Virus record (IMG/VR): IMGVR_UViG_3300006166_000411
Location: 1 to 24,185 of that record
Source: a virus
Reading direction: 5' to 3' (one strand)
DNA: 24,185 nt
Position numbers and translations under genes: made by a program. Below are positions 1 through 6,831 of the stretch, piece by piece; position 1 is the stretch's first letter, and each line of letters starts with the position of its first letter. The notes beneath the pieces are model-generated. The model ran no database searches and was not told the DNA's origin. It worked only from the letters and a program-made list of their open reading frames with translations.

Positions 1-1065
1 GCAGGTGCTTCAGTCTTAAATGCCACCACTCTAGGTGGAGCAGTGGTCGCATCCTCTCTAACAAGTGTTGGAACACTAACTGCTTTAACAGTTTCAGGTA
101 TTGCCACATTTAGTGGAACAATCGCAGGCGCTAGTCCTTTCATATTTGAAGGTGCAACAGCGAATGATTTTGAAACCACATTGGCTATCACCGATCCAAC
201 GGCAGATAGAACAATTACTATTCCTGACGTAACTGGAACAGTTGTAACTACAGGAAACTTGAGTGCAATTACTGCTCTTACAGATGGAACTACTGCTACT
301 ACTCAATCGGCTAATGATAGTTCAACAAAGGTTGCGACTACAGCGTTCGTAATGACTGAAGTTGGTGATTATGCACCTTTGGCTTCTCCAACCTTGACAG
401 GTACTCCAGCGGCACCTACCGCTTCTGCTGATACGAATACGACACAGATTGCCACTACAGCGTTTGTGATGACAGAGTTGGGTGATTACGCTACTTTGGC
501 TTCTCCAACCCTTACGGGTACTCCAGCGGCTCCAACTGCTGCGGCGGATACGAATACTACTCAGATTGCTACCACGGCTTATGTTCAGACAGAGTTGGGC
601 GCTCTTAGCAGCGACTCAATCAAAGATGCTGATAACGACACCAAGATTCAAGTTGAGGAAGCCTCAGATGAGGACAAGATCCGATTTGATATCGGGGGTT
701 CAGAATTTGTTGTCATGGATGGTTCAACTGTTGATGTAACAGGAAATGTTGTTGACAATATTGCACTGTCTGCCCAGACGGGAACCACATACACCTTCGT
801 GTTGGCCGACCGAGGCAAGTTAGTTACAACTAGCAATGGGTCTGCACAAACTATTACAGTTCCACCTAACAGCAGTGTTGCGTTTGCCGTGGGAACTCAA
901 GTTCAGGTTGCTGGTCTTGGTTCTGGTGAAGTAACTATGGCGGCTGGTTCTGGTGTGACTTTGAGATACACACCGGGTTTGAAATTGCGTGCCCAGTACT
1001 CGTCTGTGACTTGTATTAAGATCGCTACAGATGAATGGATACTGGTAGGAGACCTTGAGGCATAA
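1..1065 (+). CDS. Phage tail fibre protein, C-terminal part (5' end outside window)
   Basis: The reading frame is open from base 1, so this is the 3' part of a longer gene; the GTG at 43 is internal. The product is Thr/Ala/Ser-rich and carries tandem 39-residue units (GDYAPLASPTLTGTPAAPTA..., ending in ATTAFVMTEL) typical of phage tail fibres and receptor-binding proteins. The last ~100 residues (TYTFVLADRGKLV ... VPPNSSVAFAVGTQVQVAG ... LRAQYSSVTCIKI ... EWILVGDL) match the common C-terminal beta domain of tail-fibre and tail-spike proteins. It would act in host recognition at the tail tip. Its TAA overlaps the next ATG by one base (TAATG at 1063-1067), which suggests translational coupling. 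The family call is firm; the receptor is unknown. Confidence 0.85.
   Translation, partial: AGASVLNATTLGGAVVASSLTSVGTLTALTVSGIATFSGTIAGASPFIFEGATANDFETTLAITDPTADRTITIPDVTGTVVTTGNLSAITALTDGTTATTQSANDSSTKVATTAFVMTEVGDYAPLASPTLTGTPAAPTASADTNTTQIATTAFVMTELGDYATLASPTLTGTPAAPTAAADTNTTQIATTAYVQTELGALSSDSIKDADNDTKIQVEEASDEDKIRFDIGGSEFVVMDGSTVDVTGNVVDNIALSAQTGTTYTFVLADRGKLVTTSNGSAQTITVPPNSSVAFAVGTQVQVAGLGSGEVTMAAGSGVTLRYTPGLKLRAQYSSVTCIKIATDEWILVGDLEA
364..597 (+). repeat. Two tandem 117-bp (39-aa) tail-fibre repeats
   Basis: Copies at 364-480 and 481-597 both encode GDYA[P/T]LASPTLTGTPAAPTA followed by DTNTTQIATTA[F/Y]V. A partial copy (TKVATTAFVMTEV) precedes them at 325-363. The DNA copies differ mainly at third codon positions, so the protein repeat is maintained by selection and is not a recent duplication. 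Confidence 0.85.
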
Positions 1066-1454
1066 TGGCTGAGTCAGAGGGTAGAACGGGGCCTAGAAAA
1101 GACACCGTTCCTAATATTGTTGGTCAAACTACGACCAATGCTGACTCACAGATAACGTCGGCTGGATTCACGGTAGGAAGTAAATCGACTACGAACGCTA
1201 CTGGTTCACAGACAATAAATACCGTAGTGTCACAGGTGGTAGCGGCTAGTACGGAATATCCGTTAGGTTTTGCTATTGACTACACTTATTACAGTCCATA
1301 TTTTCCTCCTCACTTTCCACCACATTTTCCTCCTCATTTCCCACCGCACTTCCCACCATTTTTCCCACCACATTTCCCACCTCATTTCCCACCATTCTTT
1401 CCACCGCATTTCCCACCGCACTTCCCACCGCACTTTCCGCCACACTTCATCTAA
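1065..1454 (+). CDS. PASTA-like protein with (FPPH)n proline/histidine tail
   Basis: 129 residues, translationally coupled to the tail fibre. Residues ~15-75 read like one PASTA domain (VPNIVGQTTTNADSQITSAG, then VVSQVVAASTEYPLG), a small fold that binds peptidoglycan or beta-lactams in bacterial kinases and penicillin-binding proteins. Residues 80-127 are twelve tetrapeptides, ten FPPH and two FPPF, ending in Phe-Ile. The repeat is extremely Pro/Phe/His-rich, should form an extended polyproline-like rod, and could bind metal through regularly spaced histidines. Its place directly after the tail fibre suggests a virion tip or fibre-associated protein (inference). I do not recognise a named family for the whole protein. 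The PASTA call rests on sequence pattern only. Confidence 0.7.
   Translation: MAESEGRTGPRKDTVPNIVGQTTTNADSQITSAGFTVGSKSTTNATGSQTINTVVSQVVAASTEYPLGFAIDYTYYSPYFPPHFPPHFPPHFPPHFPPFFPPHFPPHFPPFFPPHFPPHFPPHFPPHFI
1302..1445 (+). repeat. Twelve 12-bp units encoding FPPH/FPPF
   Basis: Units are TTY-CCN-CCN-CAY, with two variants ending in TTT or TTC (Phe). Proline codons vary (CCT, CCA, CCG) and Phe/His codons alternate, so the amino-acid pattern is conserved while the DNA has drifted. This is not a simple slippage array or a CRISPR. Confidence 0.9.
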
Positions 1455-1474
1455 GAAGGGTGTAAACTTGGAGG

Positions 1475-2218
1475 ATGCTTTCTAGAAGGTTGCGTAATCT
1501 CCGGTCTTATGCTGACTGGCCTAAAGTGAAACCCAATGAGATATTGGTAGTGCCAAAAGATAATCGCTTGTTGGAACATCCACCTTTTCGCAATTCTGCT
1601 GGTTGGCCTGATTGGTTTAAGAAAGCGGGCAAAGACAATGTAGCGGTTGCTAGTTGTAAGGGTATTCAGGATTATTTATCTCTTGGTATCACTGTGCCGT
1701 TGTGGGGGGATGTGAAGATACACCCCACAGAAGGTGGCGGTACGGCAGTGGCCATGGCGGATTCCTTTTTTTCTGCTGAACAATTCGATGCAGAAACGAC
1801 TAAAGGGTGTCCTTTTATGGAGGATCGCCCAGTGGAACATGCTGGATGTCCTGATTTGAGATCCCCGTTTCTATATAAAACTGCTCCCGGTTATTCGTTA
1901 TTATGTTTACCTGTTCTTTATGAACCTGATTCCAGATATCAGGTATTGCCTTCTGTGATTAATAGTGATTATTTTCATAGAGGAAATGTGGCTTTAAGAG
2001 TGTTGTCTGATGAAGAATTTATTATTCCTGCTGGCACACCTATTTATCATTTGATTCCTTTTAAGAGAAGTGATCAAGTTAAAAAAGTTATTATGGGAGA
2101 TGAATACATGCACAAACATGCCACTAACAGGGGTGTTGGACATGGAGGCTTTCAGACTTTTCGGCGCAAGGGTGCATATAGGAAGCATCAGCGACAAGCC
2201 GACGATGATATTATTTAG
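1475..2218 (+). CDS. Phage protein of unknown function, possibly related to DUF6065
   Basis: 247 residues, no named family recognised with confidence. The layout resembles DUF6065-type phage proteins: an N-terminal NEILVVPKDNRLLEHPP segment, a central ITVPLWGDVKIHP strand pair, TAPGYSLLCLPVLYEP, then VLPSVINSDYFHRGN and IIPAGTPIYHLIPFKR, followed by a basic tail. These correspond in order to the TPPG, target-strand and 'GxP...PF' elements of the DUF6065 gene at 4585. GGAGG (1470-1474) abuts the ATG with no spacer, but a stop codon just upstream excludes any earlier start in this frame. It sits between tail and accessory genes. The function is unknown; a beta-rich structural or enzymatic fold is the most I would infer. 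Confidence 0.7.
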   Translation: MLSRRLRNLRSYADWPKVKPNEILVVPKDNRLLEHPPFRNSAGWPDWFKKAGKDNVAVASCKGIQDYLSLGITVPLWGDVKIHPTEGGGTAVAMADSFFSAEQFDAETTKGCPFMEDRPVEHAGCPDLRSPFLYKTAPGYSLLCLPVLYEPDSRYQVLPSVINSDYFHRGNVALRVLSDEEFIIPAGTPIYHLIPFKRSDQVKKVIMGDEYMHKHATNRGVGHGGFQTFRRKGAYRKHQRQADDDII

Positions 2219-2221
2219 AGC

Positions 2222-3175
2222 ATGACTACTGTAGAAACATTAACACTTGATAGATCAGTTTATGATTTTGATATGAAAGCGGCTGACGGAACAGACGGTT
2301 ATTTGCAACAATTCAAAGGAAAAGTTACTTTGTTTGCCAATTGTGCCGCTGGTTGTGGAAACATAACGCAACATGTTGCTTTGCAGGAATTGCATGAGTC
2401 TTATCCAGATGAAGATTTTAATGTTGTGATAATAGTTGTAGATGACTTCCCTAGACATAATCTTCCAGAGTTTGGAGAAGGATTAGAAACTTATGCTTGC
2501 AATTTGAAGGAAGAAACCGGAGAGGAACTAACTCCCGGTCAAATTGCTGAACGGTATGGTCGTGAAGAATTTGGTGTTACTTATACTTTTTCCGAGTTGA
2601 CCAATGCTCGATATGACAAAGATTGGAATATGTATGATCCAAAGAGACTTAAAGGATCTGTAAAAGAACAAGAACCTCATCCGTTTTGGTTTTTCATAAC
2701 AGAAGGAGACAAACTTCCGTTAGAAGAAAACGGCATGCCTCACCATTGGGAAGTTAATGATTGGGCGGACGATCCCAAGTTGAAAGTTCCCGATGTGACG
2801 AAGCCGGGTTGGAGACCAGTTCCGGGTCACATGGAAAAATTTCTTGTAGATAGAACGGGCACCCAAGTGCGTCGTTATCATAATGGGTTTTTAAGTGGTG
2901 AAATAGATGAACAAGGTCTTCCATTTGACACATTCGATCCAGATGCGGGGGTGTCTTTCAATAGGATGCAACCTGATGGTTCTCCATATGACATGCCTCG
3001 CGGTATGCATGATGTTGAATTAATGCCACCTGAAAAATGGAAACATTACAAAGAATCTTATATAGATACTCTTAACGAGTGGCATGAGGGGTGGCCTACT
3101 CCTACACAAAAAGCCAATATTGATGATGCTGTACAAAAGTTGAAAGAAGACATAGACCTTTTCCTCCCCTTATAG
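2222..3175 (+). CDS. Divergent glutathione peroxidase-like (thioredoxin-fold) protein
   Basis: 317 residues, about twice a typical glutathione peroxidase. Residues 13-90 follow the GPx pattern: VYDFDMKAADG, FKGKVTLFANCAAGCG (Cys45 aligns with the peroxidatic Cys/Sec of NVASxCG), then LQELHESYPDEDFNVV. Residues 203-220 (HMEKFLVDRTGTQVRRY) match the conserved GPx segment WNFxKFLVDxxGxVVxRY, but the Trp and Asn of the GPx catalytic tetrad are replaced by Gly and His. A ~110-residue acidic insertion separates the two halves and a ~95-residue extension follows. The redox fold is likely; classical peroxidase activity is uncertain. The last codon and the stop lie inside the left 26-bp inverted repeat. 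Confidence 0.7.
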   Translation: MTTVETLTLDRSVYDFDMKAADGTDGYLQQFKGKVTLFANCAAGCGNITQHVALQELHESYPDEDFNVVIIVVDDFPRHNLPEFGEGLETYACNLKEETGEELTPGQIAERYGREEFGVTYTFSELTNARYDKDWNMYDPKRLKGSVKEQEPHPFWFFITEGDKLPLEENGMPHHWEVNDWADDPKLKVPDVTKPGWRPVPGHMEKFLVDRTGTQVRRYHNGFLSGEIDEQGLPFDTFDPDAGVSFNRMQPDGSPYDMPRGMHDVELMPPEKWKHYKESYIDTLNEWHEGWPTPTQKANIDDAVQKLKEDIDLFLPL

Positions 3176-3194
3176 GACTTAAGTCCCTAGTATC
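3169..3194 (+). repeat. Left copy of 26-bp inverted repeat (palindromic core)
   Basis: This sequence is the exact reverse complement of 12382-12407. It contains the perfect 12-bp palindrome GGACTTAAGTCC at 3175-3186, with asymmetric flanks CTTATA (left) and CTAGTATC (right). Beyond the exact 26 bp, two of the next three bases on the left also match. It starts inside the end of the GPx-like gene and lies 47 bp upstream of the first oxygenase. It may be an operator or a recombination or exchange site. Confidence 0.85.
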
Positions 3195-3225
3195 TCTAGA
3201 CAATATCTGGTAGTATTTTTAGATG

Positions 3226-3233
3226 AAAGAGGA
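3226..3233 (+). promoter_or_regulatory. Ribosome binding site AAAGAGGA that sets the start at 3241
   Basis: AAAGAGGA is followed by a 7-nt spacer and ATGATG at 3241. The upstream in-frame ATG at 3223 has only TTTTTAG before it and no Shine-Dalgarno match, so 3241 is preferred. Confidence 0.6.
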
Positions 3234-3240
3234 ATCTTTA

Positions 3241-3891
3241 ATGATGGAGGAATCACTGGTGCCGCCGGGTTATTTTGGTGATTCTTCGGACAATATTATA
3301 ATTATTCCTGATTTGGTAAGTCCTGTGGATTTAGAGAATATGTCTGCTTTTATGCCACATATAAAAGAATGGGACAACCCTAGGGAAACAGAATACAACG
3401 ATGAAGGTGTTTGTATTTATGACGCTTCCTATTGGTGGGATCGTATGTGTAGCGGAGACATTCTTCAGCGGATAAATCCATTTATATTTGAAATGGTCAA
3501 TAAATATATTTTAAAAATAGCGGTGGCAATAGAAGATAAATTTGGAGTGAGCACATATTCTCGCCCACCAGTTCTTGTGAGGTGGTTGCCCGGAAATGAA
3601 CAGTTACCTCATGCCGACAAGCAACTTAATGATGGGACACCGAACCCGTTCCCTACCTACGATCTCAATTCTATTATTTATTGGAATGACGATTTTGAGG
3701 GTGGACAAATATATTATCCTCAGCATGATATAGAATTAGAAATAAAAGCAGGTATGGGAGTCGCTCATATAGGTGATGTTAATTATTTGCATGGAGTTAA
3801 GGAAATAAAGTCTGGAATAAGATGGACGACACCATCTTTTTATACTGTTACTGGATTTAATCAATATTCATTAGCAGCGTTTGGAGAATAA
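3241..3891 (+). CDS. 2OG-Fe(II) oxygenase, prolyl-4-hydroxylase-like
   Basis: 216 residues; this start is chosen for its strong RBS, and the frame could begin at 3223. A double-stranded beta-helix oxygenase is shown by HxD at His124-Asp126 (LPHADKQ), the strand signature IIYWNDDFEGGQIYYP (~145-160), distal His184 (NYLHGVKEI) and the 2OG-binding Arg194 (SGIRW). This is the complete Fe(II) 2-His-1-carboxylate triad plus the 2-oxoglutarate anchor, so it should be catalytically competent. The family hydroxylates peptidyl proline or lysine or small molecules using O2 and 2-oxoglutarate; the substrate here is unknown. First gene of an accessory operon, it is followed one base later by a second P4H-like gene. 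Confidence 0.88.
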   Translation: MMEESLVPPGYFGDSSDNIIIIPDLVSPVDLENMSAFMPHIKEWDNPRETEYNDEGVCIYDASYWWDRMCSGDILQRINPFIFEMVNKYILKIAVAIEDKFGVSTYSRPPVLVRWLPGNEQLPHADKQLNDGTPNPFPTYDLNSIIYWNDDFEGGQIYYPQHDIELEIKAGMGVAHIGDVNYLHGVKEIKSGIRWTTPSFYTVTGFNQYSLAAFGE

Positions 3892-3892
3892 T

Positions 3893-4588
3893 ATGGAATT
3901 TGCAGGAGCATGTGGACATCCCGGATTCGGGATTTGTTTATATAAAAAGGTATGGCCGGAGGAATCTAATCTTGCCGAAAGATTAGAAAATGCTATTGGT
4001 GATAGCGAGGACGTTTGTTATTCATGGCATAAGGCTCTTGTGGGGGATTTGCAGGAAATGCCGGATTATAGAGATTGTCACGATTTTAAATTGCGGGATT
4101 CGGATTTAGAAAACATTCCTGAAGAGTTTGAAGATGCAGGCAAAGTTTATTCAGAATACATTACAGAAGTTCGTCATTGTGTGGCAGATTACACGAGGCG
4201 TTACAACATCGAAATGGAATACGAAGAGGCAACAAATTTTGTAAAGTACACAGAAGGTCAACATTTTTCCGTTCATGCGGATCATGGGTTTTCTTATAGC
4301 GCTACCGTTTCAACAGTGGGCTATTTGAATAATGCTTATGAAGGTGGGGAATTAGAATTTCCATATTTAGATATTAGATTTTTGCCTGAAGCGGGAGACC
4401 TTCTTGTTTTCCCATCTACTTTTATATACGCCCATCAATCACTTCCTGTCACGGAGGGAATTAAATATTCTGGTGTAACTATGTTTGATTACAATGACCG
4501 CAATCATCAAAATCATGGAGCATATGCAGAGGTTAAGTCGTCTTCTGTGGACGATGAAAACCCACAGGTGACTACTGCTGGAACATGA
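3893..4588 (+). CDS. 2OG-Fe(II) oxygenase, P4H-like, second copy
   Basis: 231 residues from ATG 3893, which has GGAG at 3883-3886 six bases upstream; a TTG at 3881 is a weaker alternative. Visible motifs are FVKYTEGQHFSVHAD (His128, Asp130), GYLNNAYEGGELEFP (~143-157), AGDLLVFPS and distal His181 (YAHQSLPV). The usual 2OG-binding Arg is Lys191 here (EGIKYSG), a conservative change found in some members. Iron ligands are intact, so dioxygenase activity is plausible. The C-terminal ~35 residues are polar and low in complexity. The stop overlaps the next start (ATGA, 4585-4588), so it is part of a coupled operon. Confidence 0.88.
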   Translation: MEFAGACGHPGFGICLYKKVWPEESNLAERLENAIGDSEDVCYSWHKALVGDLQEMPDYRDCHDFKLRDSDLENIPEEFEDAGKVYSEYITEVRHCVADYTRRYNIEMEYEEATNFVKYTEGQHFSVHADHGFSYSATVSTVGYLNNAYEGGELEFPYLDIRFLPEAGDLLVFPSTFIYAHQSLPVTEGIKYSGVTMFDYNDRNHQNHGAYAEVKSSSVDDENPQVTTAGT

Positions 4589-5307
4589 AGGTAACACTTA
4601 CCCGTACTCATCAGAACCCACCAACAATTAAACAGTCTCGTCCACGACGCGATTGGATGGATGAAACTTACAAAAAACATGCTTATAAGTGCTATCCCGT
4701 AACATCGGCAAATATTCATGGTTGGGAAATGCAACTTCAACAAGATGTTGTTATTCAGTGGGATGGGGGGAATACGCCTCCACGCATCTTGACTGGAGAA
4801 ATGATGACTCATACTACTGATGGACAGGAGTATTCGAGACCAATTGTGTTTTCTAGTATTATTGGAACAATTTCTTTCGCTACTTCGTGGTCTATGAACA
4901 CTCCACCCGGAATTTGCACATGGGTTTCGGGTACACCTAACTATTTCGTTGATGGTGCCGTTCCTATGACTGCGAACATTCCTACGTCATGGTGGCCTGA
5001 TGAGTGGAATATGAATTGGAGAATAACAAAAGAAAACACTCCTATTACTTTTCCTAAAGGAATGCCATTTATGTTTTTTCAGTTTTATGAAGAATCATTA
5101 TTGTCAGAAGTTGAATTTGAAGTAGAGAATTATTGGGATAAGCCTGAGTTGATGAAGGAGCGTCAAGAGTATGGTGACGCCAAGATGAAACAGTTAGAGG
5201 AACAACCGTGGACTTGGATGGGGAGCATACGAACAGGCTTGAATGAAAAAGGTGAGCGCATTGGTCCAAAGGCAGAGCGTTCAGAAATTTTGGATGTGCC
5301 CGAATGA
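4585..5307 (+). CDS. DUF6065 family protein
   Basis: 240 residues. Its ordered motifs match my memory of DUF6065: RDWMDETYKKHAYKCYP then SANIHGWEM (~22-49), IQWDGG, a FSSIIGTISFATSW strand block, NTPPGICTWVSGTPNYFVDG (~105-125), WWPDEWNMNWRITK and FPKGMPFMFFQFY. Families of this kind occur in phages and bacteria and have no assigned biochemical function. It is embedded between oxygenases with ATGA overlaps on both sides, so it is expressed with them and may share a pathway. It may be distantly related to the protein at 1475. Function unknown. Confidence 0.75.
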   Translation: MKVTLTRTHQNPPTIKQSRPRRDWMDETYKKHAYKCYPVTSANIHGWEMQLQQDVVIQWDGGNTPPRILTGEMMTHTTDGQEYSRPIVFSSIIGTISFATSWSMNTPPGICTWVSGTPNYFVDGAVPMTANIPTSWWPDEWNMNWRITKENTPITFPKGMPFMFFQFYEESLLSEVEFEVENYWDKPELMKERQEYGDAKMKQLEEQPWTWMGSIRTGLNEKGERIGPKAERSEILDVPE

Positions 5308-5954
5308 TTCACATGAAAGAAGGAGATCATATTCCTTGGGCGTATACCAGAGGAATATATGGTGATCTTTCTTTTCAGCCTTATAAGGGCAAAGTTTTAT
5401 TAGTTGCTTTTAATGACGGTTTTGCAAGAGGGCTGCCTGAAGATTTAAACGCTCTGTGTGAGAAATTAAAATCGTTAGATGATTTTAAAGCCATTGCAAT
5501 AGATGATGCTTCAGTTATGGGAAGTAAGTTGGCTCCTTACAAAAAGCAATACCCAAATAGTAGGGCTTTCATATTTAGCCGGAATGGAACTCTTACATGG
5601 GTGTTCTTTAACGGAGAGAATGTGGCGGACCGAGAAGAAGAGGTCGTAGGCGTTGTTAAAACTCCGAAAGAATTACGGCATGTGGGGAATGCTTGGCATT
5701 ATCCAGATTGGAGAGATTACCCTTCCATAGAGAACAGACCATTAAATTGGGGACATCTATATATGGCGGATCAATTCAATGAGGATGAACCTCCTTCCAT
5801 ATCGGTATTAGTGCAAGGGGTTTTAGATGTCATACATGCTTCTATGTACCACATGGAAGATGATGATGACAGGGAAGAACTGGTGTCGAGCATATTAACT
5901 AGCGTACAAATGCTGTATGACAGAGAAGAGCATTTAAGGTATTGGGATGATTGA
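5304..5954 (+). CDS. Redoxin-fold protein lacking the catalytic cysteine
   Basis: 216 residues; start fixed by an ATGA overlap with the upstream stop. The first ~105 residues look like a thioredoxin/peroxiredoxin fold: GDLSFQPYKGKVLLVAFNDG (beta-alpha start), ALCEKLKSLDDFKAIAIDD, and RAFIFSRNGTLTWVFFNG. Where redoxins carry their active-site Cys (after the VLLVAF strand) this protein reads NDGFARGLPE, with no Cys. A non-enzymatic or repurposed role is therefore likely. The C-terminal half is acidic and helical (SILTSVQMLYDREEHL) with no recognised domain. The fold assignment is by pattern only. It overlaps the next gene by 8 bp. Confidence 0.6.
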   Translation: MIHMKEGDHIPWAYTRGIYGDLSFQPYKGKVLLVAFNDGFARGLPEDLNALCEKLKSLDDFKAIAIDDASVMGSKLAPYKKQYPNSRAFIFSRNGTLTWVFFNGENVADREEEVVGVVKTPKELRHVGNAWHYPDWRDYPSIENRPLNWGHLYMADQFNEDEPPSISVLVQGVLDVIHASMYHMEDDDDREELVSSILTSVQMLYDREEHLRYWDD

Positions 5955-6831
5955 GTATAAGAATGTCACTAAAGAAGACATACTTGAAAACCCTACGATT
6001 TATACGGAGGCTTTAAAGGCGAAAGGTGTTATTGCATTTAGACAATTAGGGTTAACACGCGATGAGTTTCAGAATGTGACTCGTGCTTTGGGGATGGTTG
6101 ATAGTCCTATAGCCCAAGATGTTGAGCACAAAACTAGATTCGATCACATTGAACAAAATCCAAGTTACACAAGTGGTGGATTATTTTTAGCGTGGCATAT
6201 TGAAGATACATACAAGGAGCATTTACCTCAAATCATTGCTTTGAATATGCATACTTTTCAAGTGCCACATGAATCAGATCGACAACCCGGAGGTCAAACA
6301 GGGTTTGTAGACATGCATCAATGTTACAACTCAATGCCTGACGATTGGAAAGAAGCATTGAAGGATGCGTGCATGTTAGAAGCACAAGTTTCATATCTTC
6401 CAACAGAAATTTTCCATTATCCTCACAAATTATTTAAAGAAGATCCTATTTCTGGAAAAATTGTGGTGTTTGCTCAAGGGCATACCACTACTCCAGAGCC
6501 TCCTTATCAGATAAATCCTGATACGTGTCCTGCTCTTTCTGAAGAAGATGTTTCTAATGTCAATCAATGGATTCAAGATTTTGTGTATACAGAAGAAAAT
6601 CAACAGTGGTATTCGTGGTTAGAAGGCGATCTTATTTTATTTTGTGGTGTTCGATATGCTCATGCGGTCAGTTTGGGTTTCCAAAGGGGGCAGAGAATAT
6701 TTGATCGGGCGGCTTTTCATGGAGGCAACAAGGATGCTTGGTTGGTTCCTGCATATAACACTTTTGAAGATGAGGAAGAATTATTCAGACTCGTTCCAAA
6801 GAAAGAAGAAAAGCGTGACGGAAGGAACTAA
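5947..6831 (+). CDS. TauD/TfdA-like 2OG-Fe(II) dioxygenase
   Basis: 294 residues, the usual length for TauD/TfdA enzymes. Motifs: KGVIAFRQLGLTRDEF near the N-terminus; the iron-binding HxE at His84-Glu86 (LAWHIEDTY); the family element GGQTGFVDMHQCYNSMP (~115-131); distal His239 (RYAHAVS); and a 2OG-anchor Arg at ~250-254 (RGQRIFDRAAFHGG). The family hydroxylates small molecules such as taurine, amino acids or peptidyl carrier-bound substrates. The substrate here is unknown. It overlaps its neighbours on both sides, so it belongs to the same operon as the P4H-like genes although it comes from a different subfamily. Confidence 0.88.
   Translation: MIEYKNVTKEDILENPTIYTEALKAKGVIAFRQLGLTRDEFQNVTRALGMVDSPIAQDVEHKTRFDHIEQNPSYTSGGLFLAWHIEDTYKEHLPQIIALNMHTFQVPHESDRQPGGQTGFVDMHQCYNSMPDDWKEALKDACMLEAQVSYLPTEIFHYPHKLFKEDPISGKIVVFAQGHTTTPEPPYQINPDTCPALSEEDVSNVNQWIQDFVYTEENQQWYSWLEGDLILFCGVRYAHAVSLGFQRGQRIFDRAAFHGGNKDAWLVPAYNTFEDEEELFRLVPKKEEKRDGRN

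Noticed and set aside
1263-1445. Minus-strand open frame rich in Trp, Arg, Glu and Met
   Set aside because: It is the antisense reading of the FPPH repeat; its regular pattern is a by-product of the plus-strand repeat and it has no RBS.
1302-1445. Possible CRISPR-like or microsatellite array
   Set aside because: Units are 12 bp without spacers and vary synonymously; it encodes FPPH and is a protein repeat.
3176-3240. Sigma70 promoter before the first oxygenase
   Set aside because: Only weak AT-rich hexamers (TAGTAT) with no -35 partner at acceptable spacing; the 26-bp repeat is the only clear signal.
6644-6814. Long N-terminal extension of the oxygenase at 6815
   Set aside because: It overlaps the end of the TauD-like gene by 188 bases, lacks an RBS, and the paralogue begins at the position matching GTG 6815.
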